Assembly: GCF_015291645.1 (NCBI RefSeq)
Contig: NZ_CP030055.1
Span: 3,720,001-3,784,000, forward strand
Source of the DNA: Bradyrhizobium sp. CCBAU 53340
Lineage (GTDB): Bacteria; Pseudomonadota; Alphaproteobacteria; Rhizobiales; Xanthobacteraceae
Reading direction: 5' to 3'
DNA: 64,000 nucleotides
In this document: piece by piece, positions 33,643-42,564 of the stretch
Layout: each line of letters begins with the position of its first letter
Numbering within the stretch: the first letter of the stretch is position 1
Notes under the pieces: model-generated
What the model was told of the DNA's origin: nothing
The model's input: the letters and a program-made list of their open reading frames with translations, nothing else
The model's database searches: none
Made by a program: the position numbers and the translations under genes

Positions 33643-34931
33643 CTCGCCCTGACGATGTCGGTGCGGATGGTCCGCGCCGCCCAGACGAACAGCAGGGCGC
33701 CGAGCGTGGTCGTGACCGCCGCCGAAAGCAGGGAATAGCGCACGGCGTCCGCGCCGTAGCTGCCCTTCAAGGCGTCATTGACCATTCCCACCGCGAGCGG
33801 GCCGACGCCCTGGCCGAAGCAGGTCGCGGTGAGCGCGATCAGCGCAGAGGCGAGCGCCCGCATGCTCGGCTTCGCCACCGTCTGCGCGATCGCGAAGACG
33901 GGCCCGAGATGGAAGCCGACCAGGAACGAGGTCAGTGCCAGCATCGCGATCATCGTCGCGAAGTCCTGCGTCAGCATGCACAGCGCGAAGACGGGGCCGG
34001 CGAGCCCGGAGGTGATCGCCGGTGCCCACAGCTTCCAGCGGTCGTCGCGGCGGCCGATTTGCGCCACCACGAAACCGCCGAGCAGGGTGCCGGCCATGCC
34101 GGCGAGCCCCTTGAACGTACCGGCATAGGTGCCGATCTCGGCGCTCGACAGATGGTGCACGCGCGCCAGGAATGGCGGGATCCAGGCCGCGGTGGCGTAA
34201 TTGGTGTAGGTCGTCAGGCAGAAGCCGATCAGCACGATGACGAAGCTTTGCTGCGAGGCCAGAAAGCTCAGCGTCGGGCCGAGCGGCTCGGGCACGAAAT
34301 CTTCCTGCATCGCGCCGCGCTTCGGCTCCGAGACCGTCAGCCACAAAATCAGCGCAAGCAGGATGCCGGGGACGCCGGCGACATAGAAGGCCATGCGCCA
34401 GCCATGGTGCTGGTTCACGTAGCCACCGACGAAATAGCCGAGGAAGACGCCGAGATAGGTGCCAATGGCGTAGATGCCGAGCGCGCGCGGGCGCTCGTTC
34501 TTGGCAAAGAGGTCGGCGACGATCGATTGCGAGGCCGGAGAGCCGGCGGATTCGCCGATGCCGACGCCGATCCTGGCAAAGGCCAGCGCGGTTACGCTCG
34601 AAGCCGCGCCGCACAGCGCCGTCATCGCGCTCCAGAATGCAAACGCCAGCGCCACGATGTTGCGGCGGTTGAGCCGGTCGGCAACGCGCGCGATGGGAAT
34701 GCCGAGCAGGGAGTAGAACAGTGCGAAACCGAAACCAGCCAGCAGCCCCATCGTGGTGTCGCTGAGCTGGAATTCCTTCTTGATCGGCTCGATCAGGACG
34801 TTGAAGATCGTGCGGTCGAGGAAGTTCAGCGCGTAGATGATGGTGAGCAGGCCCAGCACGTAATAGCGCCGCGCTGCGGGCTTCGCCGCGGCGGCCGTCT
34901 GCACCGACATCTGTGACGTCACATCGACCAT
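33639..34931 (-). CDS. MFS transporter (spinster/ACS-like)
   Basis: A 430-residue inner-membrane permease with twelve predicted helices. Recognisable MFS signatures: LNFLDRTIFNVLIEPIKKEF in helix 1, the loop 2-3 motif GIPIARVADRLNRRNI, and GIGESAGSPASQSIVADLF in helix 5. This sequence style is typical of anion:cation symporters and spinster-like carriers for organic acids. The start at 34931 has GGGGGAAG just upstream; the frame to 34988 lacks such a site. It lies 58 bases downstream of the Rieske oxygenase gene, so it probably imports the oxygenase substrate. Confidence 0.88.
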   Translation of the reverse strand: MVDVTSQMSVQTAAAAKPAARRYYVLGLLTIIYALNFLDRTIFNVLIEPIKKEFQLSDTTMGLLAGFGFALFYSLLGIPIARVADRLNRRNIVALAFAFWSAMTALCGAASSVTALAFARIGVGIGESAGSPASQSIVADLFAKNERPRALGIYAIGTYLGVFLGYFVGGYVNQHHGWRMAFYVAGVPGILLALILWLTVSEPKRGAMQEDFVPEPLGPTLSFLASQQSFVIVLIGFCLTTYTNYATAAWIPPFLARVHHLSSAEIGTYAGTFKGLAGMAGTLLGGFVVAQIGRRDDRWKLWAPAITSGLAGPVFALCMLTQDFATMIAMLALTSFLVGFHLGPVFAIAQTVAKPSMRALASALIALTATCFGQGVGPLAVGMVNDALKGSYGADAVRYSLLSAAVTTTLGALLFVWAARTIRTDIVRAS

Positions 34932-34989
34932 CGCTTCCCCCGATTTGTCTTTGTTGTTGTCGGTCCCAGCCCTCGTTGGAGCTGGCAAA

Positions 34990-36180
34990 TCATCCTTCGC
35001 GGATGTAATTCCCCGCTTCGAACTCGACCGGCGGCGCGCTGCCGTCGAACGACACGCCGATCGGATCTCGACCTGCTTCCATCGCTTCCAGCTGCTCGCC
35101 GAGCATGCGCCGGATCATCAGGATGCCGCGGTCGCTCTGGCCGAAATGCTCCTCGGAATGGACCGTCACCTCGCCCTGGCCGACCTGGGCCTCATAATCG
35201 CCGGGAAATTGCTGGTGCTCTTCTTCCGTCATGTCCCACCAGAACTTGCCGTTGAACTTCGAGCGCATGCGGCCGATGTCGCCGGAATTTTTCACGCGGC
35301 TGGCGACATAGATGCGGAACGAGGTGTCATCGATCGGCAGCGTCCAGCCGATCGACTCGACACGTGCGAATTGCGCCACGCGCGGGTTCGGCACGACGCG
35401 CAAGCTGGGGAGGGCGGCTTCGGTGACACGGTAAAACACACGGCCGTCGTCCTGCCTGCGGATCGAGCGCACGACGATGCCGCGCGGCGTCTTGTCGAAC
35501 GTCACCTCCGGCATCGAAGCCATCATGTTGGTGAATTGCGGCCCCGAGAACGAGCCGTGCAGCACCGGCACGTGGTAGGGATCGACCACGTTCTCGAAAT
35601 GCTGGAGCCAGTTGCAGGGGATGATGGCCGGGCCGCCGCCGCCGATCGAGGAATCGTCAGCCTCGACGAACTCGCCGTCGTCCATCTTTTCCAGGCATTC
35701 GTAAGCCGGCAGCACCGGGCGTTTCTCGGCCGGGCCCATATAGGCGAAGATCAGACCGTAGCGCTCTTCGACCGGATACCAGGGCTGGCGCACCTTGTCC
35801 TTGAATTGGCCGCCGTCGGGCTCGCAAGGCTGCTCCAGGCAATGGCCTTCGGTGTCGAACTTCCAGCCGTGATAGCAGCAGCGGATGCCGTCCTCCTCGA
35901 CCTTGCCGTAATAGAGCGTGGTGCCGCGATGGCAGCAGCGCGCGTGCAAGAGGCCGGCGCGGCCATGCTTGTCACGGAACAGCACCAGATCTTCGCCCAG
36001 TGCACGCACCTTCTTCGGCGTGTCGGTGGCGTCGGTGACGAGCCCGACCGGATGCCAGTAGCGGCGGAGCAGCTCGCCCATCGGCGTGCCGCGTTGCACT
36101 GAAGTGAGCTCGGTGCGGGTGTGCGCTGGTTTCATCGCATAGGCCGTGCCGAGATCGCGATCCCGCTGGGTGATGGTCAT
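34990..36180 (-). CDS. Rieske-type aromatic ring-hydroxylating oxygenase, catalytic subunit
   Basis: A 396-residue non-haem iron oxygenase. The Rieske cluster ligands are Cys82-x-His84 (CCHRG) and Cys101-x2-His104 (CCYHG). The mononuclear iron site is seen in ENVVDPYHVPVLHG: His203 and His208, with Asp200 as the bridge. Sequence style fits the phthalate 4,5-dioxygenase/vanillate demethylase branch, which uses a separate reductase not present here. GGGAGG before ATG 36180 fixes the start; the frame continues to 36375 without a site. It is divergent from a MarR regulator and precedes an MFS transporter: a small inducible catabolic unit for an unknown aromatic or cyclic compound. Confidence 0.9.
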   Translation of the reverse strand: MTITQRDRDLGTAYAMKPAHTRTELTSVQRGTPMGELLRRYWHPVGLVTDATDTPKKVRALGEDLVLFRDKHGRAGLLHARCCHRGTTLYYGKVEEDGIRCCYHGWKFDTEGHCLEQPCEPDGGQFKDKVRQPWYPVEERYGLIFAYMGPAEKRPVLPAYECLEKMDDGEFVEADDSSIGGGGPAIIPCNWLQHFENVVDPYHVPVLHGSFSGPQFTNMMASMPEVTFDKTPRGIVVRSIRRQDDGRVFYRVTEAALPSLRVVPNPRVAQFARVESIGWTLPIDDTSFRIYVASRVKNSGDIGRMRSKFNGKFWWDMTEEEHQQFPGDYEAQVGQGEVTVHSEEHFGQSDRGILMIRRMLGEQLEAMEAGRDPIGVSFDGSAPPVEFEAGNYIREG

Positions 36181-36250
36181 GCCGGTCCTCCCGCTCCGGC
36201 CGCGACGGCCGGGGCCTTTTTCATGGCTTGCCCGCAGTGAAAAATAGTTC

Positions 36251-36265
36251 GATGACAATGTCAAC
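36251..36265. promoter_or_regulatory. Palindrome in the divergent oxygenase/MarR promoter region
   Basis: TGACA-A-TGTCA (36253-36263) inside GATGACAATGTCAAC, 70 bases before the oxygenase start and 100 before the MarR start. MarR proteins bind short palindromes in such positions; it is a candidate operator found by eye. Confidence 0.4.
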
Positions 36266-36362
36266 GATCTTCCCGGAAAGCCTCTTGGTCGCGTTCGATC
36301 GGGCTGGGGAGGTTGCGCTACCAAGGCTTGGCACATCCTGGCTTTCTTGGCAGAGGTGGACC

Positions 36363-36878
36363 ATGAGCCAGACATCGAGCAGGGGCGGGCACGAATCGTC
36401 CGATGCGGACGACAATCACTCTCCGGCGCCGATCACCGCGATGCTGTCGTCGCGGCTGATGGTGCTGGCCAATTTGCTCAAGCGCGGTGCCATCCTGCGC
36501 TACAAGCGTCTCACCGGATTGTCTTCGGTCGAGTTCGGCCTGGTCGCTTCGCTCGGCCGCCGGCCGCCGATGAGCGTAGCGCGGCTCGCCGAGGCAGTCG
36601 GCCAGGACAAGGGACAAATCAGCCGGGCGCTGGCAAATTTGCTGTCGCGCAAGCTGATCGTGAAATCTGCAAATCCGAAGGACAGTCGCGAGGTGCTGAT
36701 CTCGCTGACACAGTCCGGGCTCGCAGCGCATGATGCGATCGTTGAAGGCGCGCAGGAGCGCAACCGGACGCTGCTTGAGCAACTGAGCCATGATGATCTG
36801 GAGACGCTGCTCGCGCAGATCGATCGTCTCACCGCGACTGCGGAAGCGATGCTCGAAGCCGAGAAGGTCGCGCGCTGA
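36363..36878 (+). CDS. MarR-family transcriptional regulator
   Basis: A 171-residue winged-helix regulator: dimerisation helices at both ends and a central DNA-binding part (FGLVASLGRRPPMSVARLAEAVGQDKGQISRALANLLSRKLIVKS, then the wing NPKDSREVLISLT). ATG 36363 has GAGGTGG upstream; the frame is open to 36228 without a good site. The divergent position next to the Rieske oxygenase and MFS genes suggests it controls them, released by their aromatic substrate. The ligand is not known. Confidence 0.88.
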   Translation: MSQTSSRGGHESSDADDNHSPAPITAMLSSRLMVLANLLKRGAILRYKRLTGLSSVEFGLVASLGRRPPMSVARLAEAVGQDKGQISRALANLLSRKLIVKSANPKDSREVLISLTQSGLAAHDAIVEGAQERNRTLLEQLSHDDLETLLAQIDRLTATAEAMLEAEKVAR

Positions 36879-36912
36879 TCGTGCGGAAATCTTTGGACGT
36901 GTTTGAGCGCTT

Positions 36913-36943
36913 CTAAGAGCTGCTCTAAGAGTTCTTCTAAGAG
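36913..36943. repeat. Three direct repeats CTAAGAG at 12-bp spacing before the TonB receptor
   Basis: CTAAGAG starts at exactly 36913, 36925 and 36937. Two of the three are preceded by TT, giving TTCTAA, which equals one half of the rhizobial iron-control element (TTTAGAA-N-TTCTAAA) bound by Irr. Here they are direct, not inverted. They lie about 120-150 bases upstream of the receptor start. Confidence 0.55.
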
Positions 36944-37062
36944 CCTTTCCATTAGCGATATCGCGCGCGCTCCCCTAAGCGTCACCCGATCGCATGCCGT
37001 TCCGGGACAGGCGGCATGGTGCATCAGATGCACATTGGGGTGACGCGTTGGACAGTCTTGGA

Positions 37063-39324
37063 ATGCTGCGGTCGGCCGTGTTGGCGACCGCGTCCGCTTG
37101 GGTTTTGATGCCGCAGGCATCGCTTGCACAATCGTCGGCACTGGGTGGCGCACAGAACCTGCCGCCCGTGAACGTGGCTGCACCGGAACAGCGCCGCCGC
37201 GCTGCTACGCCCGCGTCGCGCCGCGCGCAGAGCCAGGTGCAAACGGTCAACAGTCCGAAGCCGCAGCCGCAACGCAATGTCGGCGTGGTCGAGAATCCGC
37301 GTGGTCCGATGCAGGGCTATGTCGCCAGGCGCAGCGCGTCCGGCACCAAGACCAACACGCCGATCATTGAGACGCCGCAGGCGGTGTCGGTGATCGGTGC
37401 GGACCAGATCCGCGACCAGAAGCCGAACAAGCTCGACGAAGTCCTGCGTTACACCGCCGGCGTGCGCGCCGGCACGTTCGGCGCCGATACCCGCAACGAC
37501 TGGTGGCTGATCCGCGGCTTCAAGTCCGACGACATCGGGCTGTTCCTCGATGGCATGCAGCTGTTCTACACGTCCTATGCCAGCTGGAAGCTCCAGCCCT
37601 TCAACATGGAACGGGTCGAGGTGCTGCGCGGTCCGTCGGCCGTGCTGTATGGCGGATCGAGCCCGAGCGGCATCGTCAACGTCATCAGCAAGATGCCGCC
37701 GATCGAGCCGGTCCGCACCATCGAGACTGGTGTCAACAATTTCGGTAACGCCTATGTCGGCTTCGATGTCGGCGGTCCCGTCGCGATGCAGCCCCAGGAT
37801 GGCCAACAGGACGGCAAGCTGTTCTACCGCCTCGTCGGCCAGGTCCAGAACGGCGGCACGCAAGTCAACTTCACGCCCGACAACAATTACTTCATCGCGC
37901 CGTCCTTCACCTGGAAGCCGGACGCCGACACCACCTTCACGGTGCTGGCCTCGGCCTCCAAGCAGGACACCCGCGGCATCAACTTCCTGCCTTACCGGGG
38001 CACGGTGACCAACGCGCCGTTCGGCAAGATTCCGACCAGCTTCTTTGCCGGCGATCCCGCCGTCGACAAGTTCACGCGCGAGCAGGAGATGCTCGGCTAT
38101 CAGTTCGAGCGCAATCTCACCGACGATGTGACGTTTCGGCAGAATGCGCGCTTCGCCCATGTCGACCTGACCTATCGCGGCTACGTCGGCAGCGGCTGGA
38201 GCGAGATCAGCACGGCAACGCTCGGCCGCTACAATTGGTATGCGAAGGACACTGCCAACCAGGCCGATCTCGACAACCAGCTCGAATATCGTTTCAACAC
38301 CGGTGCGGTGAAGCACACCACGCTGTTCGGGGTCGACCTGAAGGGCTATCAGATCGACGACTATCAGGCCTTCGGGTTCGGCGTCTCATCGATCAACGTC
38401 CTCAATCCGTCTTATGGGGCCGCCGAGGTTCCGCTGCCGACCTCGCCGTTCCGCAACTTCCTGATCACGCAGAAGCAGGCCGGCACCTATCTCCAGGACC
38501 AGATGAAGGTGGGCAACTTCACGCTGGTGCTGAGCGGGCGCAACGATTGGGTGGAGACGTCTCAGGCGGCGCGTGACACCAGCGCAAGCATTGCCCAGCG
38601 CGACGACAGCAAATTCAGCGGGCGCGCCGGGCTGATCTATAATTTCGACACCGGCATCGCACCCTACGTCTCCTATGCGACCAGCTACAATCCGATCATC
38701 GGCCTCAACGCGCAGAACAAGCTGTTCCTGCCGGAGACCGGCCGGCAGGCCGAGATCGGCGTAAAAGTCGCGCCCAAGGGATTTGACGGCTATTTCACCG
38801 CGTCGCTGTTCGATCTGAAGCGGCAGAATGTGGCGACCACCGATCCCGCGAATGTCCTGCTGCAGAACCAGACCGGCGAGGTGACCTCGCGCGGCATCGA
38901 GCTCGAAGCGGTCGCCAACGTCACCAAGGAGCTGAAGCTGATCGGTGCGTTTACCGCCTACCATCTCTTTACCAGCAAGGACCTCGATCAATCCCTGATC
39001 GGCAAGACGCCGACCAATACGCCTGAGATGCTGATCTCGGGCTGGGCGGACTACACCTTCAATGACGGGCCGCTGGAGGGATTTGGTTTCGGCGGCGGCG
39101 TTCGTTACGTCGGCTCGTCCTGGGCCGACACCGCCAACACGCTTCAAGTTCCCGCCGTCGCGCTCGGCGATCTCGCCGTTCACTACGAATGGCAGAACTG
39201 GCGCACCGCGCTCAACGTCATCAACCTGACCGACAGGATCTATGTCGCGAGTTGCGCGTCGGCGACGTCCTGCTTCTACGGCGATCGCCGCCGCATCACC
39301 GCCAGCGTCTCCTACAAATGGTGA
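37063..39324 (+). CDS. TonB-dependent siderophore receptor (FhuA-like)
   Basis: A 753-residue outer-membrane receptor. After a signal segment (LRSAVLATASAWVLMPQASLAQ) comes a Pro/Arg-rich stretch, then the plug domain (TPIIETPQAVSVIGADQI, WLIRGFKSDDIGLFLDGMQ, MERVEVLRGPSAVLYGGSSP) and a 22-strand barrel ending in ITASVSYKW. The C-terminal CASATSCFYGDRRR motif is typical of the ferrichrome/hydroxamate receptor group. Start choice: ATG 37063 or TTG 37048 (GGGGTGA upstream); the frame opens at 36994. It is followed 34 bases on by a PepSY protein, a usual companion in siderophore uptake. Confidence 0.92.
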   Translation: MLRSAVLATASAWVLMPQASLAQSSALGGAQNLPPVNVAAPEQRRRAATPASRRAQSQVQTVNSPKPQPQRNVGVVENPRGPMQGYVARRSASGTKTNTPIIETPQAVSVIGADQIRDQKPNKLDEVLRYTAGVRAGTFGADTRNDWWLIRGFKSDDIGLFLDGMQLFYTSYASWKLQPFNMERVEVLRGPSAVLYGGSSPSGIVNVISKMPPIEPVRTIETGVNNFGNAYVGFDVGGPVAMQPQDGQQDGKLFYRLVGQVQNGGTQVNFTPDNNYFIAPSFTWKPDADTTFTVLASASKQDTRGINFLPYRGTVTNAPFGKIPTSFFAGDPAVDKFTREQEMLGYQFERNLTDDVTFRQNARFAHVDLTYRGYVGSGWSEISTATLGRYNWYAKDTANQADLDNQLEYRFNTGAVKHTTLFGVDLKGYQIDDYQAFGFGVSSINVLNPSYGAAEVPLPTSPFRNFLITQKQAGTYLQDQMKVGNFTLVLSGRNDWVETSQAARDTSASIAQRDDSKFSGRAGLIYNFDTGIAPYVSYATSYNPIIGLNAQNKLFLPETGRQAEIGVKVAPKGFDGYFTASLFDLKRQNVATTDPANVLLQNQTGEVTSRGIELEAVANVTKELKLIGAFTAYHLFTSKDLDQSLIGKTPTNTPEMLISGWADYTFNDGPLEGFGFGGGVRYVGSSWADTANTLQVPAVALGDLAVHYEWQNWRTALNVINLTDRIYVASCASATSCFYGDRRRITASVSYKW

Positions 39325-39358
39325 GGCAAATGGTCAGGCCCGGCGAGGGGAGAGTTTT

Positions 39359-40744
39359 GTGAAGGCGCGCACGGTCCGGGTCTGGTCCGTGGTCCACACC
39401 TGGACGAGCCTGGTCTCGGCATTGTTTCTGCTGCTGCTCTGTCTGACCGGCCTGCCGCTGATCTTCCATCACGAGATCGATGAGCTCCTGGGCTACGCCC
39501 CCCAGCCCGAAGCTCATGCGAGCGCGGCGCGCGCGACGCCTCAGGCCGTCGCCGACGCCGCGCTCGCCGCCGATCCCGGCTGTGTCCTGCAATATGTTTC
39601 CTGGGACAAGGACGCGCCCGGGATCGTGATGGCCTTCACCAACAGCGCGCCTGACGGGGCACCAGACAATGCGACCGTGCGCGCGTTCGATGCGGTCTCG
39701 GCAAGACTGCTCGGGCCGGTCGGTGTCGGGCCGATGCTGGTCGTGCTCAAGCTGCATACCGACATGTTTGCCGGCCAGGCTGGTAAGCTGTTTCTGGGCG
39801 CGATGGGACTGTTGTTTGCGGCAGCCATCATCTCCGGCGTCGTCCTGTACTGGCCGTTCACGCGTCGCCTGCGCTTTGCCACCATTCGTGACACCGCCTC
39901 GCGCCGGGTCCGCTGGCTCGACTGGCACAATCTGATCGGTGTGGTGACGGTGACCTGGGCGCTGGTGGTGGGCCTGACCGGCGTCGTCAATACCTGGGCC
40001 GAACTGATGCTCAACCAGTGGAAGGCGACCGAGCTCGCCAGCATGGTGGCGCCCTATGCCGGCAAGCCGCCGCCGGAGCATCTTGTCTCGCTTGACGAGG
40101 TGGTTGTTCGCGCCAGACAGTCGGCGCCCGGAATGGAGGTCGCCTTCATCGCATTCCCGGGCACGCCATTCTCGTCCTCGCACCATTTTGCAGCTTTCAT
40201 GCGCGGCGACACCGCGCTGACGGCGCGGCTGCTCAAGCCGGTGCTGCTCGACGGCGAAACCGGGGAAGTTGCCGATACCAGGGCGCTGCCGTTCTATCTC
40301 CAGGCACTCCTGGTCTCGCAGCCGCTGCATTTCGGCGATTATGGCGGCATGCCGCTCAAGCTGATCTGGGCCGCGCTCGACGGGCTCACCATCGTCGTCA
40401 TCGGCAGTGGCCTCTATCTCTGGCTAGCGAGGCGGTGGAGGCGGGCGCCTGGCCCGCATTCGCCAGACAAGCCCAGGTCCGGTCATCTGGTCCGGTCATC
40501 AGGTCCCGTCATGATGCATGGCTCCTCTGATCATGCGCCCCTGTGGATACGTGTCTTTGCGGCACCAAGCCTGCTCGCGACGATGACCGTCACGGGGCTC
40601 TTGGCGGCGTTGCTCTGGGAGAGGGGCGGCCAGTATGTCGCCTGGGTGACAGTCGGGGCGCCCGTTGCCGTCGTCGGCTGGGTCTGGGGGCGCTGCCGCA
40701 GCCAAAAAACCGGCTCATTTTTGCCGGCGATCCGCGGCAAATAG
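39359..40744 (+). CDS. PepSY-associated membrane protein with extra C-terminal membrane domain
   Basis: A 461-residue iron-uptake membrane protein, likely a siderophore reductase partner of the receptor upstream. The PepSY-TM core has four helices with conserved WSVVHTWTSL, KLHTDMFAGQAG, WLDWHNLIG and QPLHFGDYGG. After residue about 360 a low-complexity linker precedes two more helices (RVFAAPSLLATMTVTGLLAALL and VAWVTVGAPVAVVGWVWG), which look like the separate small iron-uptake protein often encoded next in rhizobial clusters. GTG 39359 has GAGGGGAG seven bases upstream, far better than the longer frame. Confidence 0.85.
   Translation: MKARTVRVWSVVHTWTSLVSALFLLLLCLTGLPLIFHHEIDELLGYAPQPEAHASAARATPQAVADAALAADPGCVLQYVSWDKDAPGIVMAFTNSAPDGAPDNATVRAFDAVSARLLGPVGVGPMLVVLKLHTDMFAGQAGKLFLGAMGLLFAAAIISGVVLYWPFTRRLRFATIRDTASRRVRWLDWHNLIGVVTVTWALVVGLTGVVNTWAELMLNQWKATELASMVAPYAGKPPPEHLVSLDEVVVRARQSAPGMEVAFIAFPGTPFSSSHHFAAFMRGDTALTARLLKPVLLDGETGEVADTRALPFYLQALLVSQPLHFGDYGGMPLKLIWAALDGLTIVVIGSGLYLWLARRWRRAPGPHSPDKPRSGHLVRSSGPVMMHGSSDHAPLWIRVFAAPSLLATMTVTGLLAALLWERGGQYVAWVTVGAPVAVVGWVWGRCRSQKTGSFLPAIRGK
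40476..40514. repeat. 13-bp tandem repeat inside the PepSY gene
   Basis: GGTCCGGTCATCT, GGTCCGGTCATCA and GGTCCCGTCATGA at 40476-40488, 40489-40501 and 40502-40514. Three units equal 39 bases, so the frame is kept, but gain or loss of one unit would shift the frame and cut off the last two helices. It encodes the linker between the two membrane parts. Confidence 0.85.
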
Positions 40745-40992
40745 CCGGCGCGGCCGGTACGCCGCAATCCGAGAGCTGCTGCCCTGCAAAACCGTGGCCG
40801 CCCTTGTCGCCTCAGGCGATCTGCTCCATACCAGCCGCGGGGTGATTCCGGGATTTCCACCGGTCTGGAAGCAGCAAAGGGCCTGAAAAGAGCGTGTCTT
40901 GCGCCCATTGGTGCACTGCGCTAAGGCTCAGAATAATTCCAAATCGGACGAATCCGTGGCTGTCCCGAGGCTGCGGGAAAAAGGGCTCGTCA

Positions 40993-41358
40993 ATGAGCGG
41001 CATTCTACAGAACTATCTTCCACTCGTCGTATTCATAGGAGTAGCGGCCATCATCGGCCTGGTGCTGCTGATCGCGCCCTTCATTGTGGCGTTCCAGCAG
41101 CCGGATCCGGAAAAGCTGTCGGCGTATGAGTGCGGTTTCAACGCCTTCGACGACGCCCGCATGAAGTTCGACGTCCGCTTCTATCTGGTCGCCATCCTCT
41201 TCATCATCTTCGATCTCGAGGTGGCGTTCCTGTTTCCCTGGGCGGTGGCGTTCGGCAAGCTCGGCGCGACCGGCTTCTGGTCCATGCTGGTGTTCCTCGC
41301 CGTGCTGACGGTGGGCTTCGCCTATGAATGGAAGAAAGGAGCACTCGAATGGGATTGA
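40993..41358 (+). CDS. nuoA: NADH:quinone oxidoreductase subunit A
   Basis: A 121-residue inner-membrane subunit of respiratory complex I with three helices; the conserved acidic loop [32 protein letters not shown] is present. The start ATG 40993 has AAAAAGGG seven bases upstream. It is the first gene of the nuoA-N operon and overlaps nuoB by ten bases. A 248-base gap separates it from the iron-uptake genes and probably carries the operon promoter, which I could not place. Confidence 0.97.
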   Translation: MSGILQNYLPLVVFIGVAAIIGLVLLIAPFIVAFQQPDPEKLSAYECGFNAFDDARMKFDVRFYLVAILFIIFDLEVAFLFPWAVAFGKLGATGFWSMLVFLAVLTVGFAYEWKKGALEWD

Positions 41359-41936
41359 ATCCTGTGCCGTCCGCCGGCCCGGCGATCGCGCCGGCCCCCA
41401 AGGGCATCCTGGATCCGTCGACCGGCAAGCCAGTCGGGGCCAATGATCCGTTCTTCCTCGAGGTCAATCACGAGCTGTCCGACAAGGGCTTCTTCGTGGC
41501 CGCAACCGATGACCTCATCACTTGGGCGCGTACCGGCTCCTTGATGTGGATGACCTTCGGTCTCGCCTGCTGCGCGGTCGAGATGATGCAGGTATCGATG
41601 CCGCGCTACGACGTCGAGCGCTTCGGCTTCGCCCCGCGTGCCTCGCCGCGTCAGTCCGACGTGATGATCGTCGCGGGTACGCTCACCAACAAGATGGCGC
41701 CAGCGCTGCGCAAGGTCTACGACCAGATGCCGGAGCCGCGCTATGTCATCTCGATGGGCTCCTGCGCCAATGGCGGCGGCTACTATCACTATTCCTACTC
41801 GGTCGTGCGCGGCTGCGACCGCATCGTGCCGATCGACATCTACGTGCCGGGCTGCCCGCCCACGGCGGAAGCGCTGCTCTACGGCGTGCTGCTGCTGCAG
41901 AAGAAGATCCGCCGCACCGGCACCATCGAACGCTAA
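41349..41936 (+). CDS. nuoB: NADH:quinone oxidoreductase subunit B
   Basis: A 195-residue peripheral-arm subunit carrying iron-sulphur cluster N2, the last electron carrier before quinone. Cluster ligands: tandem cysteines in LACCAVEM, then SCANGGG and VPGCPPT. The N-terminus has a proline/alanine-rich lead of about 35 residues before the conserved core. ATG 41349 lies six bases past GAAAGGAG, which decides against the frame start at 41328. Confidence 0.97.
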   Translation: MGLNPVPSAGPAIAPAPKGILDPSTGKPVGANDPFFLEVNHELSDKGFFVAATDDLITWARTGSLMWMTFGLACCAVEMMQVSMPRYDVERFGFAPRASPRQSDVMIVAGTLTNKMAPALRKVYDQMPEPRYVISMGSCANGGGYYHYSYSVVRGCDRIVPIDIYVPGCPPTAEALLYGVLLLQKKIRRTGTIER

Positions 41937-41947
41937 GGTTTTACGTC

Positions 41948-42562
41948 ATGGACGACGCCAAGCTCGACGCCCTGGGGCAGACGATCGTGAGCGCGCTTCC
42001 GGGCGCCGCCATCGGTCATTCCGTGGCCTTCAACCAGCTCACGGTTGATGTCGAGGCCAGCAAGATCGTCGAGGTGGTCAAGTACCTCCGCGACGATCCG
42101 AACTGCCGTTTCGTCAACTTCACCGACATTACGGCGGCCGACTATCCGTCGCGCGAAAAGCGCTTCGACGTGATCTATCACTTTCTGTCACCGACCCTGA
42201 ACACCCGCATCCGCCTCAAGGCCCAGGCCGATGAGACCACGCAGGTGCCGTCGCTGATCGAGGTGTTCCCCGGCGCCGACTGGTTCGAGCGCGAGGCCTA
42301 CGATCTCTACGGCGTGTTCTTCGTCGGCCACCCCGACATGCGCCGTATCCTCACCGATTACGGTTTCGAGGGGCATCCGCTGCGCAAGGACTTCCCGCTG
42401 ACCGGCTTCCTCGAGGTCCGCTACGACGACCAGGAGAAGCGCGTGGTGTATGAGCCCGTCCGGCTCAACCAGGAATTCCGCAAGTTCGACTTTTTGTCTC
42501 CGTGGGAAGGTGCCGACTATCCGGTTCTTCCCGGCGATGAAAAAGCGGGACCGAAGGCCTGA
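41948..42562 (+). CDS. nuoC: NADH:quinone oxidoreductase subunit C
   Basis: A 204-residue subunit of the connecting arm of complex I, separate from NuoD (in E. coli they are fused). The signature [34 protein letters not shown] is present. The open frame begins far upstream inside nuoB (41522); the start ATG 41948, eleven bases after the nuoB stop, gives the normal length. Confidence 0.96.
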   Translation: MDDAKLDALGQTIVSALPGAAIGHSVAFNQLTVDVEASKIVEVVKYLRDDPNCRFVNFTDITAADYPSREKRFDVIYHFLSPTLNTRIRLKAQADETTQVPSLIEVFPGADWFEREAYDLYGVFFVGHPDMRRILTDYGFEGHPLRKDFPLTGFLEVRYDDQEKRVVYEPVRLNQEFRKFDFLSPWEGADYPVLPGDEKAGPKA

Positions 42563-42564
42563 TC

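Noticed and set aside
41522..41947. Upstream extension of nuoC into nuoB
   Set aside because: The extension is out of frame with nuoB and reads as Arg-rich shadow; ATG 41948 gives the normal NuoC.
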